From positions 100,599 to 164,598 of the forward strand of contig BGKB01000161.1 in the NCBI GenBank assembly GCA_003116975.1: 64,000 bases of DNA. Direction: 5' to 3'. The position numbers and the translations under genes are program-made. The DNA comes from Aurantiochytrium sp. KH105. Lineage: Eukaryota; Sar; Bigyra; Thraustochytrida; Thraustochytriidae. A model generated the notes under the pieces. The model did no database searches. It saw nothing but the letters and a program-made list of their open reading frames with translations, and had not been told where the DNA came from. The first letter of the stretch is position 1; every line of letters begins with the position of its first letter. Of the stretch, positions 1 to 9,499 are shown one piece after another.

Positions 1-252
1 CACCATCGCTGAGACAGACGCTGAGCAAGCTCGGACACACTCAGACAAGACACGCGGGCCTCTTGCCGGCGCGAGGTCTTCCCTTTCTCCCACCAAGCAC
101 GCACGCGAGCACGCGATCGTCTCGCGGTTCTGCTGGCTGGTGCTCGGCCGTGCGTGAGGAGCCCGCTGGCACGGCAGCAAGCAGTGATTCCTTGCCCCGC
201 TTGGCCACTGGGCAGCAGAGCAGCAAGGCAGCCAACCACTGGCCTCGGCACG

Positions 253-1128
253 ATGGCCACCCTGTACAGGCCTCGCGTCGTGCGTCGCGCGCGGGACGAG
301 ACGCCCTCGCGCGGGGCGCGCATCGGCCCCACCGACGCGCGCTCCCACAAGCCCAGCGGCGGCCGGAGCGGTGGCATCGACACGGAGACGGAGGGAAACG
401 AGGGGGCCAAGACCTTCGTCGAGGTCGACACCGGCGTCGTGGGCGGCGCGGCAGGCTCGGCTTATGTAAAGGTCAACGGCACACGTGTGCTCTGCAGCGT
501 GCGAGGCCCTCGTGCAATCAAAAAGTCGTCAGACTTCGGAGACGAGGGCGCTCTCGATTGCACAGTGCGCCTCGCGCCCTTTGCGCTCTATGGTGAGGCT
601 GCCGGGCCAACCAGCTCCCGCAACGTAGAGACGCGGCGCATCAAGCGCGAGCAGATGCTTTCGGGCGCTCTTCTTCGTGCAATCAAGGGAAGCATCCGTC
701 TCGATCGTTTTCCTAAATCTGTGCTAGAAATTGATGCTCTCGTGCTCTCCGACGACGGTGCCGCTCCGGCTGTCATCCCAAGCTGCGCTTCTCTCGCCAT
801 CGCAGACAGCGGCGTAGAAATGAGAGACCTTGTCGCCTGTGCTCAGGTTGGCGTCTCTGACGCCGCTGGCAAGGGCGTTCCTTCTTTTGTTTCGAGCCCG
901 ACCCTCGCCCAGCAGGCTGCCTGTTCCAGCGTTATGACGATGGCTCTCTTGCCAGCATCAGAAACAATCTCTGATCTTACCATCAAGGGCACCGTGTCAC
1001 ACTCGCTGGCTGGCGAGACCTCCAAGCGATGCTTTGAAGGCTGCATTACGCTGCATCGTCAAATGCGGGAGCATCTTGTCGCCAAGGCTGAGCAGGCCTT
1101 TGCAGACCTGGAAAGTGAAGAACAATAA
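253..1128 (+). CDS. MTR3: Exosome core subunit, RNase PH fold (MTR3/EXOSC6-like)
   Basis: A 291-residue protein with an RNase PH fold. The conserved start of the fold is visible (residues about 55-115: VDTGVV, GSAYVKVNGTRVLCSV, then LDCTVRLAPFA), followed by the second half with the MRDLV segment. Family members form the six-subunit barrel of the eukaryotic RNA exosome, which binds RNA in the nucleus and cytoplasm and is usually catalytically inactive. The N-terminal 50 residues are basic and low in complexity. I chose the ATG at 253 because the open frame upstream has no other ATG. MTR3 rather than RRP41 or RRP46 is inferred from the VDTGVVGGAAGSAYV-type entry and the acidic-to-basic leader. 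The subunit assignment is less sure than the family. No intron is needed. Confidence 0.8.
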   Translation: MATLYRPRVVRRARDETPSRGARIGPTDARSHKPSGGRSGGIDTETEGNEGAKTFVEVDTGVVGGAAGSAYVKVNGTRVLCSVRGPRAIKKSSDFGDEGALDCTVRLAPFALYGEAAGPTSSRNVETRRIKREQMLSGALLRAIKGSIRLDRFPKSVLEIDALVLSDDGAAPAVIPSCASLAIADSGVEMRDLVACAQVGVSDAAGKGVPSFVSSPTLAQQAACSSVMTMALLPASETISDLTIKGTVSHSLAGETSKRCFEGCITLHRQMREHLVAKAEQAFADLESEEQ

Positions 1129-1346
1129 GTGAGAGAGTTCGCTCATCTCAGCAAGCTTGCCCTGGTAACCTTACTCAAGGACTGACTACTCGTAATCTAA
1201 TCAATCATCGCGTCTTATGCTACAATCAAAATTGCTCGCGATCCGCGGCTCTTTTCCCACTCTTGGATTGGAATCAAAAGGACATTTTCTTCATCTTCTC
1301 TCAACCGATCAGTTCGATCAACCTACTTATAATCATTGCGTCCATA

Positions 1347-2735
1347 CTACAGTTTTCGCCGTGCTTCCTCCATGCGCCACGCGTGACATCTTTCTCGACA
1401 TCGTCGAATAACTTCTACGCATAAGGCTAATGTTGCGATGCCCAAAACAAAGATAGCAGCTAACAAATGTACACTTTCCATGTCCTGATTGTCCTCAACC
1501 TTGGTGAACGCATCAAAGATGATCGCGTCCTCAAATGCAGCAGACTCGTCAGGCATCGGCACATCTGCCGCTAGAGTTGGGATAAAACCACTTTCACGCG
1601 CACCAGTCAGCGAGCCTGCGTCAGCAACGACAAAGGATTCACGCTTTGTCTCTCGCATGTCCACTGCCTGGAGCACATTGGCGTCGCCATCATCATTGTC
1701 AATCTCGATGCCATCATCGCTATTGTCGACCTCGGGCAACCGAGGTTGCTCTGATTCGACGGAATTTGCACCACTCGAATCTTGCGCGTATAGTTTCACG
1801 GCTTCTTCCAAAATCAGCTCAATCATGTCCGTCGTGCCTGCGATGGCACTTGCCGGAACGCGAAATAGATCATGAAAATTTACAGGTTGGGCCTTGCCAG
1901 GAACTTCCAGCATGAAGGCAGCTCGAACGCCTGCATAACGCTCCATCCAATCGACAGCAATTCCTGTATTTTTAGCATCAATAACATCGCTTCGCTCACG
2001 ATATCTCAGCACGCCTTGTGATGCTTGCGCTAGTTGCGTCGCCTCTGCGACGCGCACCTCAGACGCGTTATAGACGGGGAAGACCACCTTGGCGCAGCAA
2101 TGCACATCCAATACAACCCGGCGTGCAGGGTTCCCCGCCAAGACAAGATCGCGTAGCGCACGAGCCTCGAGTGCCTCGAAAGGGTATTCACCTTGGTACA
2201 GCTCCGAGAAAAAGGCCTCCGGATTGCCAAATCCCCATGTCTCATTGGCAACGCCGAAATTACGGTTCAGATCGATGCCAGCAAACTTTCCGCCCCGTGG
2301 CAATGGAGTTCGTGTTCGACGCCATGACCGCTGCGTTGTTCGAGTATACGCATAACCGTCCGGATTCAAATTTGCCAGAAAGGCAAGTCGCACCGGAGAA
2401 GTCGCCAAGATCTCAGCAAGACGCTCGAAATGACGGACCATGAGACACAACACCGAGGCTGATGAAATCCACTCGCGGGCGTGCATCCCTCCAATCATGA
2501 GGACTTCGAGAGGATCCTCGAGGCTGCTTTCTGCCCTTTGCATGGATTCCATCGTAACCGTGATTAAAGGTCTATCTTCCGAAGTCCGCGCTACTTCTTG
2601 GGCACGCACACTCACACCATGCAACCCGTTCAAGTCTGACGCGATTCGCCAAAATAGCTCCGCCGTTGAGTCATACCGAAGATACACGTTGCATGCCCGC
2701 GCTTCGAGAGCGCCGGCGGTCCCACCACCGGCCAT
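1347..2735 (-). CDS. M14 metallocarboxypeptidase with C-terminal membrane anchor
   Basis: A 462-residue zinc carboxypeptidase of family M14, which removes C-terminal residues from peptides. Zinc ligands are H85 and E88 (in GGMHAREW) and H212 (in DVHCCAK). E277 (FMLEVPG) sits where the catalytic glutamate lies. The substrate-binding NPDGYAYTR, RSWRRTR and DLNRNFG motifs are all present, so the enzyme looks active. After the catalytic domain comes an acidic linker (about 305-400), then a single hydrophobic segment (about 422-444) and a short basic tail. This predicts a luminal or extracellular enzyme anchored at its C-terminus. The ATG at 2735 lies only 38 bp from the stop of the next gene on the same strand and gives no signal peptide, so a missed upstream exon or an unusual leader is possible. 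Confidence 0.85.
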   Translation of the reverse strand: MAGGGTAGALEARACNVYLRYDSTAELFWRIASDLNGLHGVSVRAQEVARTSEDRPLITVTMESMQRAESSLEDPLEVLMIGGMHAREWISSASVLCLMVRHFERLAEILATSPVRLAFLANLNPDGYAYTRTTQRSWRRTRTPLPRGGKFAGIDLNRNFGVANETWGFGNPEAFFSELYQGEYPFEALEARALRDLVLAGNPARRVVLDVHCCAKVVFPVYNASEVRVAEATQLAQASQGVLRYRERSDVIDAKNTGIAVDWMERYAGVRAAFMLEVPGKAQPVNFHDLFRVPASAIAGTTDMIELILEEAVKLYAQDSSGANSVESEQPRLPEVDNSDDGIEIDNDDGDANVLQAVDMRETKRESFVVADAGSLTGARESGFIPTLAADVPMPDESAAFEDAIIFDAFTKVEDNQDMESVHLLAAIFVLGIATLALCVEVIRRCRERCHAWRMEEARRKL

Positions 2736-2773
2736 GGACGCCCTTTCTTTCTGGCAGAGCTTGTAAGTTAAGA

Positions 2774-5700
2774 CTACGCGTCGAGCCGTCCGTCTTCCGC
2801 GTCAAGCAGTTGCCGCACACGGTCCAATTCGGCCTGCAGCCGCTCCAAAGCGGACGCGTCCTCGCCGTCTTCGTCCTCGCCCGCCCCCTCGCCGCGCAGC
2901 GCGATCTCCAAACTTAGCTGCTGCAGCTTCAGGTTAAGCCGTCGCTCCTGCTCCTTCTTGTCTTCCTGGAGGCCGCCGAGCACGCTCTGTGACCCCGGGC
3001 TTTGCGCCTCGAGGCCGCCCGCTGTCGCCCTGCCTCCGTTGCCCTCGCGGCCGGAAGTCGACCACGGCCCAGGTCTCTGCCCGTAGCGTGACCGGTGAGC
3101 GAAGCTTGCGCCTCCTTCTTCCTGCTCCTCCTTTTCCCCGGTACCATCATCGTCTCCATCATCCAGAAAACTCGAGCCAAGAGTCCCAGATTCGGGTGAC
3201 CTATTCATCGCCACTGCGTTCGTTCGCGGTGTGCCGAGGACGCCAAAGGCGCCTGCGCCGGCGACGCGACGTGGAGGCGTGCGCACCGAGATGTCTTCTC
3301 CTTCTTCTTCGTTGTCGTTGAGTTCGTCGTTGCTGCCCTCGTCCTCCGCCTCGTCGTCGAAGGACTGCGAGTCCCACGCGTCCTCCGCTTCTTCCGAGCC
3401 GCTCTCACGGTCCGCATCGCTGGCATCGTCATCATTGTCATCCTCATTGTCAAAGTCATCGTCGTCGTAGTCGTCGTCGTCATCGTCGTCATTGTCCTCG
3501 TAATTGGCGCCATTGTCGCCCACGCCGCTCGAGGCAAAAGAGGAGTCGTGCGCATCATGAGCGGCTGCTGTCGCTGCTGCGATCCCGGCATCGAGCAAGG
3601 CGTCATCGTCTTCTTTGAGCAATTGCTCGCGCGTCTCTAGCGACTGCTTGAGCATCTGCAGACAGTTTTGCAATTTTTCATGATACGATGACGGATCCTC
3701 ATCGCCATCCGAAGGCACAACGGACGCTTCGCTAAAAGAGTCTTCCGCAAGCAGCTCGTGTCGAGGACGCTCATGGTGATGTTGATGGTGAAAATTGTTG
3801 CTGCCTTCATTGGCAAACAAAAGCTCGCGTTGGTGTTGCAAATGAACCAGTCGATTTGCCTGTTGAATTAGATCCTGAAAGCGCTCTTCAACAGAGGACT
3901 GTCGCTTCTGCGCCTTGAGAGCATCCTCGCGCAAAGCGTCAACCACCCCTGAAGGAAGTACAAGCTCTTCGTCGGCGAGTAAATCCTCACGCTGCTTGAA
4001 TACGCGTGTTTGAACCTCTACCGCAGCCGACGCCACAGCACACATATCATCGCTCAACGATTCTGTCAGATGCTCCGAGTTGATTGGAACAAGCAACAAG
4101 TTTAATCGCTTCAGACGCTGCATGCTTGCCTCCGTGGCAAGCAAGAGCGTTCGAATCTGCGAGTCGAGCGTATCTAATTGCGTTACTTGCGACTGTCTTA
4201 CGCGAGAGAGCTCGGAGCGCTCCTCGCTTTCGTCTTCCTCGTCAATCTCGTCTTCATCCTCCTCGCCCTCGACGCCATCCTTGCTGTTGCCTTCGTCCTC
4301 CTTGTTATCATCTTCGACAAGATCGTCCAGCGAGAGCATCGGTTGCGCGTTGCTATCGCTCTGCATCTGAAAGTCCCCGTTGTCTGCTTCGAGTTCCAGG
4401 TTTTCTGCAAAAGCTCGTGAAGCAAGGGCTTCCTTTTCCATGATCGCTTTCGCAAGTCTCTCGCGTTCCGATCGCGCGCGCGCAACCAGTAGTGGTGTGC
4501 GCGATTGTAGCTCTTGCAAAGGCGGGCCAGCGCCACGTGGGCGCGATTGCAAAACATTCTTGTCTTCAGGGGACCGTGACGCACTGCCTCCACCCTCTTT
4601 ATCATCCGGATCCGCCTTACGAGCAGACGCAGATAGAGATGCAGAGGCAGCTGCAGATGGAGATGCAGATGGAGATGAAAAGTCAGATGGAGAGACGGAC
4701 GCAGAGGCTTTTCTTTCTCCCTCCTCGTTCGGGGGACGAGACTGCACCTCGTCAAGAGCTCGTAGCGTACCACGTACGTTAGGTGATACCGGTCCAATAG
4801 GATCGTGTGCTTCCGCAGAGCCTTTTGCGTTTTCCTCGTCTGCATACAAAAAGGAGCGTTCGCTAGGCGGCCTTGTGGTCTCCCCAGGGAGCTCCACCGC
4901 GTTAAGAGCCGCCCACTTGGACTCCAAAAGCGCATGCTCGCGGGCAATTTGTTCACGATGACGGGCAAGTTCCTCTTCAATTTCGCGTCGCTCGTCCTCG
5001 AGCTTGGCATGCTCTTGGGCTTGCTGCGCGGCGCGCTCCGCAAGTTCTGTCTCAAGGCGAGTCTTTTCCTCAACAAGCTCGCGAACCGCATCGCTAACCA
5101 AGGCGTCGACATCGGGTGAAACGTTGCCATCCGTATTTTCTGCTCCGAGTCTGCCGTCCATTGACCCACTCGTAGTGCGCGTTGGCTCGTCTTGGATATG
5201 GGAAACGAGTACCTCGTCACGCTGTAAAGCCGAGTACCGTTCCTTGCGTATAGCTTCCCATTCTCGACGGATACGCTTATCCAACTCTTTGCGTTCGACC
5301 TCGAGAGCTTCGCGCTCCCACTGCTGCCGAGCCTGAAGAGCTTCACGTTCGGCCGCGAGTTCCTCCAGCATGCGATGACGCTCTTTCTCCACCTTGGCGG
5401 CTTCAACCTCAGCCACTGCGGCCGCGCGTGCAGCGGCTGCAGCATCTGAAAGGCCTTGGCCGGCGCCAGGAGCACCAGCCCCTCCAGGGCTTTTACCCAC
5501 AATCGCACCACCAAGGCTACCCTCGTGGACCAGCGTCTCCATCTTTTGTAGCACAAGGTCCTGATCCTTGCGCTGGACCTGTAAAATGCTTTCATGTAAC
5601 CTCTCAAGCTCGGCGCGCTGACGATCCGCCAACGCTCGCGTTTGGTCGAGGAGTCGACTTTCCATGGCTCGCTGCGCACGTTCAACGTCCTCGAGATCGC

Positions 5701-8700
5701 GACGCCAGCTCTTTTCTTGCTGCGAGCGGACTTCCTTGAGCTCTCCTATGAGCTCTTTGATCGTCCGGTCACTGCTTGCGGCCTGCGACGCCACTATTCC
5801 AGGCGGTGCACTCTGCCGCAACTTTTCACGCGATCGCTGCTTTTGCTCTCGCACCGACACGTTCTGCAGGCGTTCGTGCAGTTTTTGCCCATACGCCTCG
5901 AGTCGCTTTGCCAGCGCAGAGCTCGCGGACTGTTCCTGAGCACGCTCACGAGCATGCCGCTTGCTGCGGTCCCGCAGCCGCTCAGCTTGGAACTCCACGG
6001 CTGCGGATCGCCTGGCCAGCTTACGTTCACGCTGCCGTACCTCCATCATTTGCTTCTTTAACGCGCGAACCTTGGCCGCAAACGAACTACGCTCGCCCTC
6101 GAACACACGGCGCGCGTCCGCGTGCGACCGTTCTCTGCTCTCAAGGTCGCGAGCCCGCTCGTCGAGGGCTTGCGATGCTTCCGCCGCTTTCGTCTCTCGT
6201 TCTTCCATCTCCGCAACCCGCTGTTTAAGCGCTTCTGATGCGGCACGGAGCTCTTCGCGGACGCGGACGTCGAGCTTACGCGCGCGCGCAATGCGTGCGG
6301 CTGCGCGACGCTTTTCGGCCGCCGCAGCCTGTCGTACTGCATTCAATCGCGCATCAAGGGAAGCCCGATCTTGGCCTAGCTCTTCGCGCAAACTTCGCAG
6401 ACGGAGCTCTCTGTGCGCCATTGCTCGCTCCCGCTCGTCACATTCGCCATGACGCGCGTCCAAGTCCTGCTCGCGGGCGTCTAGGTCTGCCGCTCGGGCG
6501 TCCAAGTCCATTTCTTTGCGATCCAGATTCGCTCGCTCGTCCAAGAGGGCGCCGTCTGCGTCTTGCCACAACGAAGTGTCGGCGCGGAGTTTGTCTTCGG
6601 CTTCTTTGACACTCTGAAGTCTTCCTGCAAGATCATTTTCGGCTCGTTCCAAGGCTGCTTCGTGGTCTTTAGCATGGGCGAGACGCTCTTCAAGTTCACG
6701 CCGGAGTGTCATTGTCTCACTTTCTAACCTCGCCGCCTCTTGCTCCGCGCGATCCAGCTTGGCTTTGCGTGAATCTACATCCTCGCGGTCTCGGCTCACC
6801 TGGGCGGAGCGCTGCTCGAGGTCAGCCACAAGCTCCGCCTGTCGCTCGCGTAGAAGCTGTGCGCGCTGGTGTTCTGCAGCGGCTTGCTCCCGCTCTTGTT
6901 CGAGGTCCCCAAGCGTTTCTTCGGCTTCGCGCTTGAGCGCGAGTTGCTCTTGATGCCAAAGACCAATTTCCTCTTCAAATTGCCTTTGCCTCTGCAAAAG
7001 AGTTTCTTGATTTGTTGTCACGTCGCGCCCGCGCTTCTCAAGTTCGGCCTCGCGCTCGTCGAGCTCCTTCTCACGCGATTTTATGGCCTCCGCCTCTGAC
7101 TTAAAGGTCGCAAGATCTGACGCCAAGGCCTCGCGTTCGTGGTCCAAGCGTCTTCTGGCCTCAGCTAGTTCAGACTTGACTTGGTCAGCAGCCTCTCGCT
7201 GCGCTGTGCAAGCACGATCATGCTCGCGTCGATCCATCTCAAGCTGGGCGCGCTCTGCTCCAATGCGGTCACTTTCGCGCTGCGCGACCTCTTGCGACTT
7301 TGCCACGGCTTCTTCGCGCGCCTCAAGAGTTTGCTTGAACGTCTCGAGATTGCCAGCTTCTTCGTCCACTTGTGAGCGAAGGGTTGCAATGGCGTTTTTC
7401 TCGGCCTCGAAATCCTTTTTAGCAGCGGCGAGGTGCGAGGCTTGTGCCTCGAGATCCTTCGCCCGCGCCTCGAGATCCTTCGCCCGCGCCTCGAGATCCT
7501 TCGCCCGCGCCTCGAGATCCCCAAATCGCGCCCGATCCGCGCGAAGTCGCTCTGCATCCTTGACAAGCCTGCGTTCTGCCTCGTGCGCAACGCGCTCCGC
7601 CAAAGTTGCCTTCCGCCGTGCCTCTATAGCATCTGCAAGCTCCTTGCGGGCGCTTTGAATGGCGTCCAGCATACGTTTGCGTTCACCCTCGACACCCGCA
7701 ACAGCAGCTTCGCGATCGCGTACTCTCGCAAGTTGATTCTCGATCCCCAAAGCCTGTGCTTCGAGACGTGCAGCTTCGCGCGCATTCTTCGCCTCATCAG
7801 CCACGAGAGAATCGAGGCGTTGCGCGTCGACCTGCGCACGAGTCAAGAGCGTCTTGAGGCGCGCAATCTCTTGCTCGGCCTCTTGGAGCGAGCCCCGCTC
7901 GCGCCTCCACTCTGCCTTTTCTTTCTCGAGATCTTTGGTTGCTTTGTGCAAGGAGGCGCGACTGGCATCGAGTTTAAACTGTTCTTCGCGAACCTCAACT
8001 TGAAGGGATCGCGCATCTCGTAATGCTCGTTCACGCGCTGCAATGCCTGCTTCGGCGCTTTCAGCAGCGCGCAAGCGCGCGTCGGCAGCAAGTCTTGCTT
8101 CTACGGCCTCACTGTGCTTTCTTTCGAGCTCGAGGCGTTCCTCGCGGCACGCTGCCTCCCAGTCTGCACGCATGCGCGCCACGTCCGCCTTAGCGCGGGT
8201 AGAATCATATCGCTGGCGTTCTCTCTCGGCGATGACCTCGGCCATGGATGCGTCGCACTCACGTTGTCTGGCTTCGGCGCTGTTTGCGGCCTTGCGGGCC
8301 TTGATGAGTTCTGCTTCGAGCTGCGTCCGAATTTGCTCTGCATCCCGCACGCGCCGTGCAGCTTCGTCTTCTTGAGCCCTGACGCGGTCCATACGCGCAC
8401 TGAGCGCCTGCTGTGCGGTTTCCACCCGCGTAGCCTCTTCGCGAAGCTTGGCGAGCGCATTAGCAGCCTGTGCCGCCTCAAGCTTGTGTTTTTGCGAGGT
8501 GGCCTCGAGACGGCCAGCTTCGATCTGCAATCCATCAACGCGCGATGCGAGGGCGCGCTCCTCATTTCGAAGCGCATCGGTGCGCGTCAAGAGCTCTTGA
8601 TGCTGCTCGAGAAGCTCCATCTCAAAGGCTTCCCCAACCCTCGTCAGCAGCGTCCCAACTCGCGGCACCCCGCCGCGTCTGTCTGAGAATGTGCTCCCAA

Positions 8701-9001
8701 TCGACACCGATGACACCTCGGCATCGGACTCGGTCAGCACTGTGGCAAACGGGGTGTCTCGCGCCTTTGGCCTTGCCCGGGCGGCCTTTGCTCGCGTCCC
8801 TTCTTCGTCCCGCACAGCGGGCTTGCCTCGACGAGTTTTGCCTTCGCCATCTCCATGATCGTCAACTTCGTCGGCGTGCCTGCCGTCCTCGTCACCGTTC
8901 AGGACAAGGAGCTCGGCGCCATCGGACTCGCTCGCGCCCGACCCGCTCCCGGCGTCGCTGCTGTCCACGGCCTCGCTTTGCCGCGCCGCGGGATCCTCCA
9001 T
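2774..9001 (-). CDS. Giant coiled-coil protein (2,075 residues), unrecognised
   Basis: One uninterrupted frame. The N-terminal 120 residues are acidic and disordered. From about residue 125 to 1250 there is near-continuous heptad-like coiled coil rich in E, R, K, A and L. It includes a perfect 21-bp repeat giving RAKDLEA units. A mixed linker follows (about 1250-1560). A second shorter helical region (about 1570-1720) follows an acidic patch. The C-terminal part holds a His-rich stretch, a long run of Asp and Glu, and a final amphipathic helix. There are no motor, ATPase or calponin domains. Such architecture is typical of golgins and of centrosomal or rootlet proteins, but I recognise no family signature. 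Base composition matches the neighbours. Confidence 0.85.
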   Translation of the reverse strand: MEDPAARQSEAVDSSDAGSGSGASESDGAELLVLNGDEDGRHADEVDDHGDGEGKTRRGKPAVRDEEGTRAKAARARPKARDTPFATVLTESDAEVSSVSIGSTFSDRRGGVPRVGTLLTRVGEAFEMELLEQHQELLTRTDALRNEERALASRVDGLQIEAGRLEATSQKHKLEAAQAANALAKLREEATRVETAQQALSARMDRVRAQEDEAARRVRDAEQIRTQLEAELIKARKAANSAEARQRECDASMAEVIAERERQRYDSTRAKADVARMRADWEAACREERLELERKHSEAVEARLAADARLRAAESAEAGIAARERALRDARSLQVEVREEQFKLDASRASLHKATKDLEKEKAEWRRERGSLQEAEQEIARLKTLLTRAQVDAQRLDSLVADEAKNAREAARLEAQALGIENQLARVRDREAAVAGVEGERKRMLDAIQSARKELADAIEARRKATLAERVAHEAERRLVKDAERLRADRARFGDLEARAKDLEARAKDLEARAKDLEAQASHLAAAKKDFEAEKNAIATLRSQVDEEAGNLETFKQTLEAREEAVAKSQEVAQRESDRIGAERAQLEMDRREHDRACTAQREAADQVKSELAEARRRLDHEREALASDLATFKSEAEAIKSREKELDEREAELEKRGRDVTTNQETLLQRQRQFEEEIGLWHQEQLALKREAEETLGDLEQEREQAAAEHQRAQLLRERQAELVADLEQRSAQVSRDREDVDSRKAKLDRAEQEAARLESETMTLRRELEERLAHAKDHEAALERAENDLAGRLQSVKEAEDKLRADTSLWQDADGALLDERANLDRKEMDLDARAADLDAREQDLDARHGECDERERAMAHRELRLRSLREELGQDRASLDARLNAVRQAAAAEKRRAAARIARARKLDVRVREELRAASEALKQRVAEMEERETKAAEASQALDERARDLESRERSHADARRVFEGERSSFAAKVRALKKQMMEVRQRERKLARRSAAVEFQAERLRDRSKRHARERAQEQSASSALAKRLEAYGQKLHERLQNVSVREQKQRSREKLRQSAPPGIVASQAASSDRTIKELIGELKEVRSQQEKSWRRDLEDVERAQRAMESRLLDQTRALADRQRAELERLHESILQVQRKDQDLVLQKMETLVHEGSLGGAIVGKSPGGAGAPGAGQGLSDAAAAARAAAVAEVEAAKVEKERHRMLEELAAEREALQARQQWEREALEVERKELDKRIRREWEAIRKERYSALQRDEVLVSHIQDEPTRTTSGSMDGRLGAENTDGNVSPDVDALVSDAVRELVEEKTRLETELAERAAQQAQEHAKLEDERREIEEELARHREQIAREHALLESKWAALNAVELPGETTRPPSERSFLYADEENAKGSAEAHDPIGPVSPNVRGTLRALDEVQSRPPNEEGERKASASVSPSDFSSPSASPSAAASASLSASARKADPDDKEGGGSASRSPEDKNVLQSRPRGAGPPLQELQSRTPLLVARARSERERLAKAIMEKEALASRAFAENLELEADNGDFQMQSDSNAQPMLSLDDLVEDDNKEDEGNSKDGVEGEEDEDEIDEEDESEERSELSRVRQSQVTQLDTLDSQIRTLLLATEASMQRLKRLNLLLVPINSEHLTESLSDDMCAVASAAVEVQTRVFKQREDLLADEELVLPSGVVDALREDALKAQKRQSSVEERFQDLIQQANRLVHLQHQRELLFANEGSNNFHHQHHHERPRHELLAEDSFSEASVVPSDGDEDPSSYHEKLQNCLQMLKQSLETREQLLKEDDDALLDAGIAAATAAAHDAHDSSFASSGVGDNGANYEDNDDDDDDDYDDDDFDNEDDNDDDASDADRESGSEEAEDAWDSQSFDDEAEDEGSNDELNDNEEEGEDISVRTPPRRVAGAGAFGVLGTPRTNAVAMNRSPESGTLGSSFLDDGDDDGTGEKEEQEEGGASFAHRSRYGQRPGPWSTSGREGNGGRATAGGLEAQSPGSQSVLGGLQEDKKEQERRLNLKLQQLSLEIALRGEGAGEDEDGEDASALERLQAELDRVRQLLDAEDGRLDA
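7450..7520. repeat. 21-bp coding tandem repeat
   Basis: Three exact head-to-tail copies of a 21-bp unit (containing CGAGATCCTTCGCCCGCGC on the + strand) inside the giant coiled-coil gene. They encode repeated RAKDLEA heptads, so copy-number change keeps both the reading frame and the heptad phase. Confidence 0.9.
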
Positions 9002-9499
9002 CGCATCCCCGCGCGCGCGGCGCGGCCCAACGCAAGCCGCAAGTCAATCTGGGCTCTCCTCCTCCGTGCTGCTGCTCTCTTGCTCCTGTGCTCTCTGCTT
9101 GTCGCAGTTCTTCCTTGGCGCGGTTAACGACCGGTACCCTGATTTTGGGTGCTTCTATCCGTTGACGCTCAGGCTCAGGCTGAGCGCAGCTTAGGCTCCG
9201 ATCTGAGACAGTTTAGGGGCGCTCGGGTCCACGGTCGTCCTGCACTGGCAATGCGGGCATTGCTTTCCCCCTTCTTTATTGGTCGAAGCTTGGTCGAAGA
9301 CCTGCACGGCTTGTACAGCGAGCGAGCGAGCGTTAGCTTGCGTTATCCTCTGCGTTATCCTTTGCGTTAGCCTTTGCGTTAGCCTTTGCGTTAGCCTTTG
9401 CGTTAGCCTTTGCGTTAGCTTGCTCACCGGAGCCCACGACCGGTGGCAAACAGAACGTCTTTGTCTGAAGCAACATCAGAGAACTAAGCGTATTGCAGT
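9002..9499. other. Divergent intergenic region
   Basis: 498 bp between the giant coiled-coil gene (leaving on the - strand) and the ankyrin gene (+ strand), so it should hold two opposed promoters. I see GC-rich leader, a short palindrome-like GCTCAGG/CTGAGC stretch near 9167-9205, and the tandem repeat listed separately. There is no credible ORF. Confidence 0.6.
9330..9421. repeat. 12-bp tandem repeat in a gene leader
   Basis: About seven head-to-tail copies of a 12-bp unit (GCGTTAGCCTTT, with GCGTTATCCTTT or similar variants at the left edge). They lie 80-170 bp upstream of the ankyrin gene start. The repeat is non-coding on any supported model. Confidence 0.9.

Noticed and set aside
4198-5685. 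A 495-codon frame inside the giant coiled-coil gene
   Set aside because: It is on the same strand in another frame of a repetitive, E/R/A-biased gene. The main frame shows continuous coiled-coil heptads and this one shows nothing.
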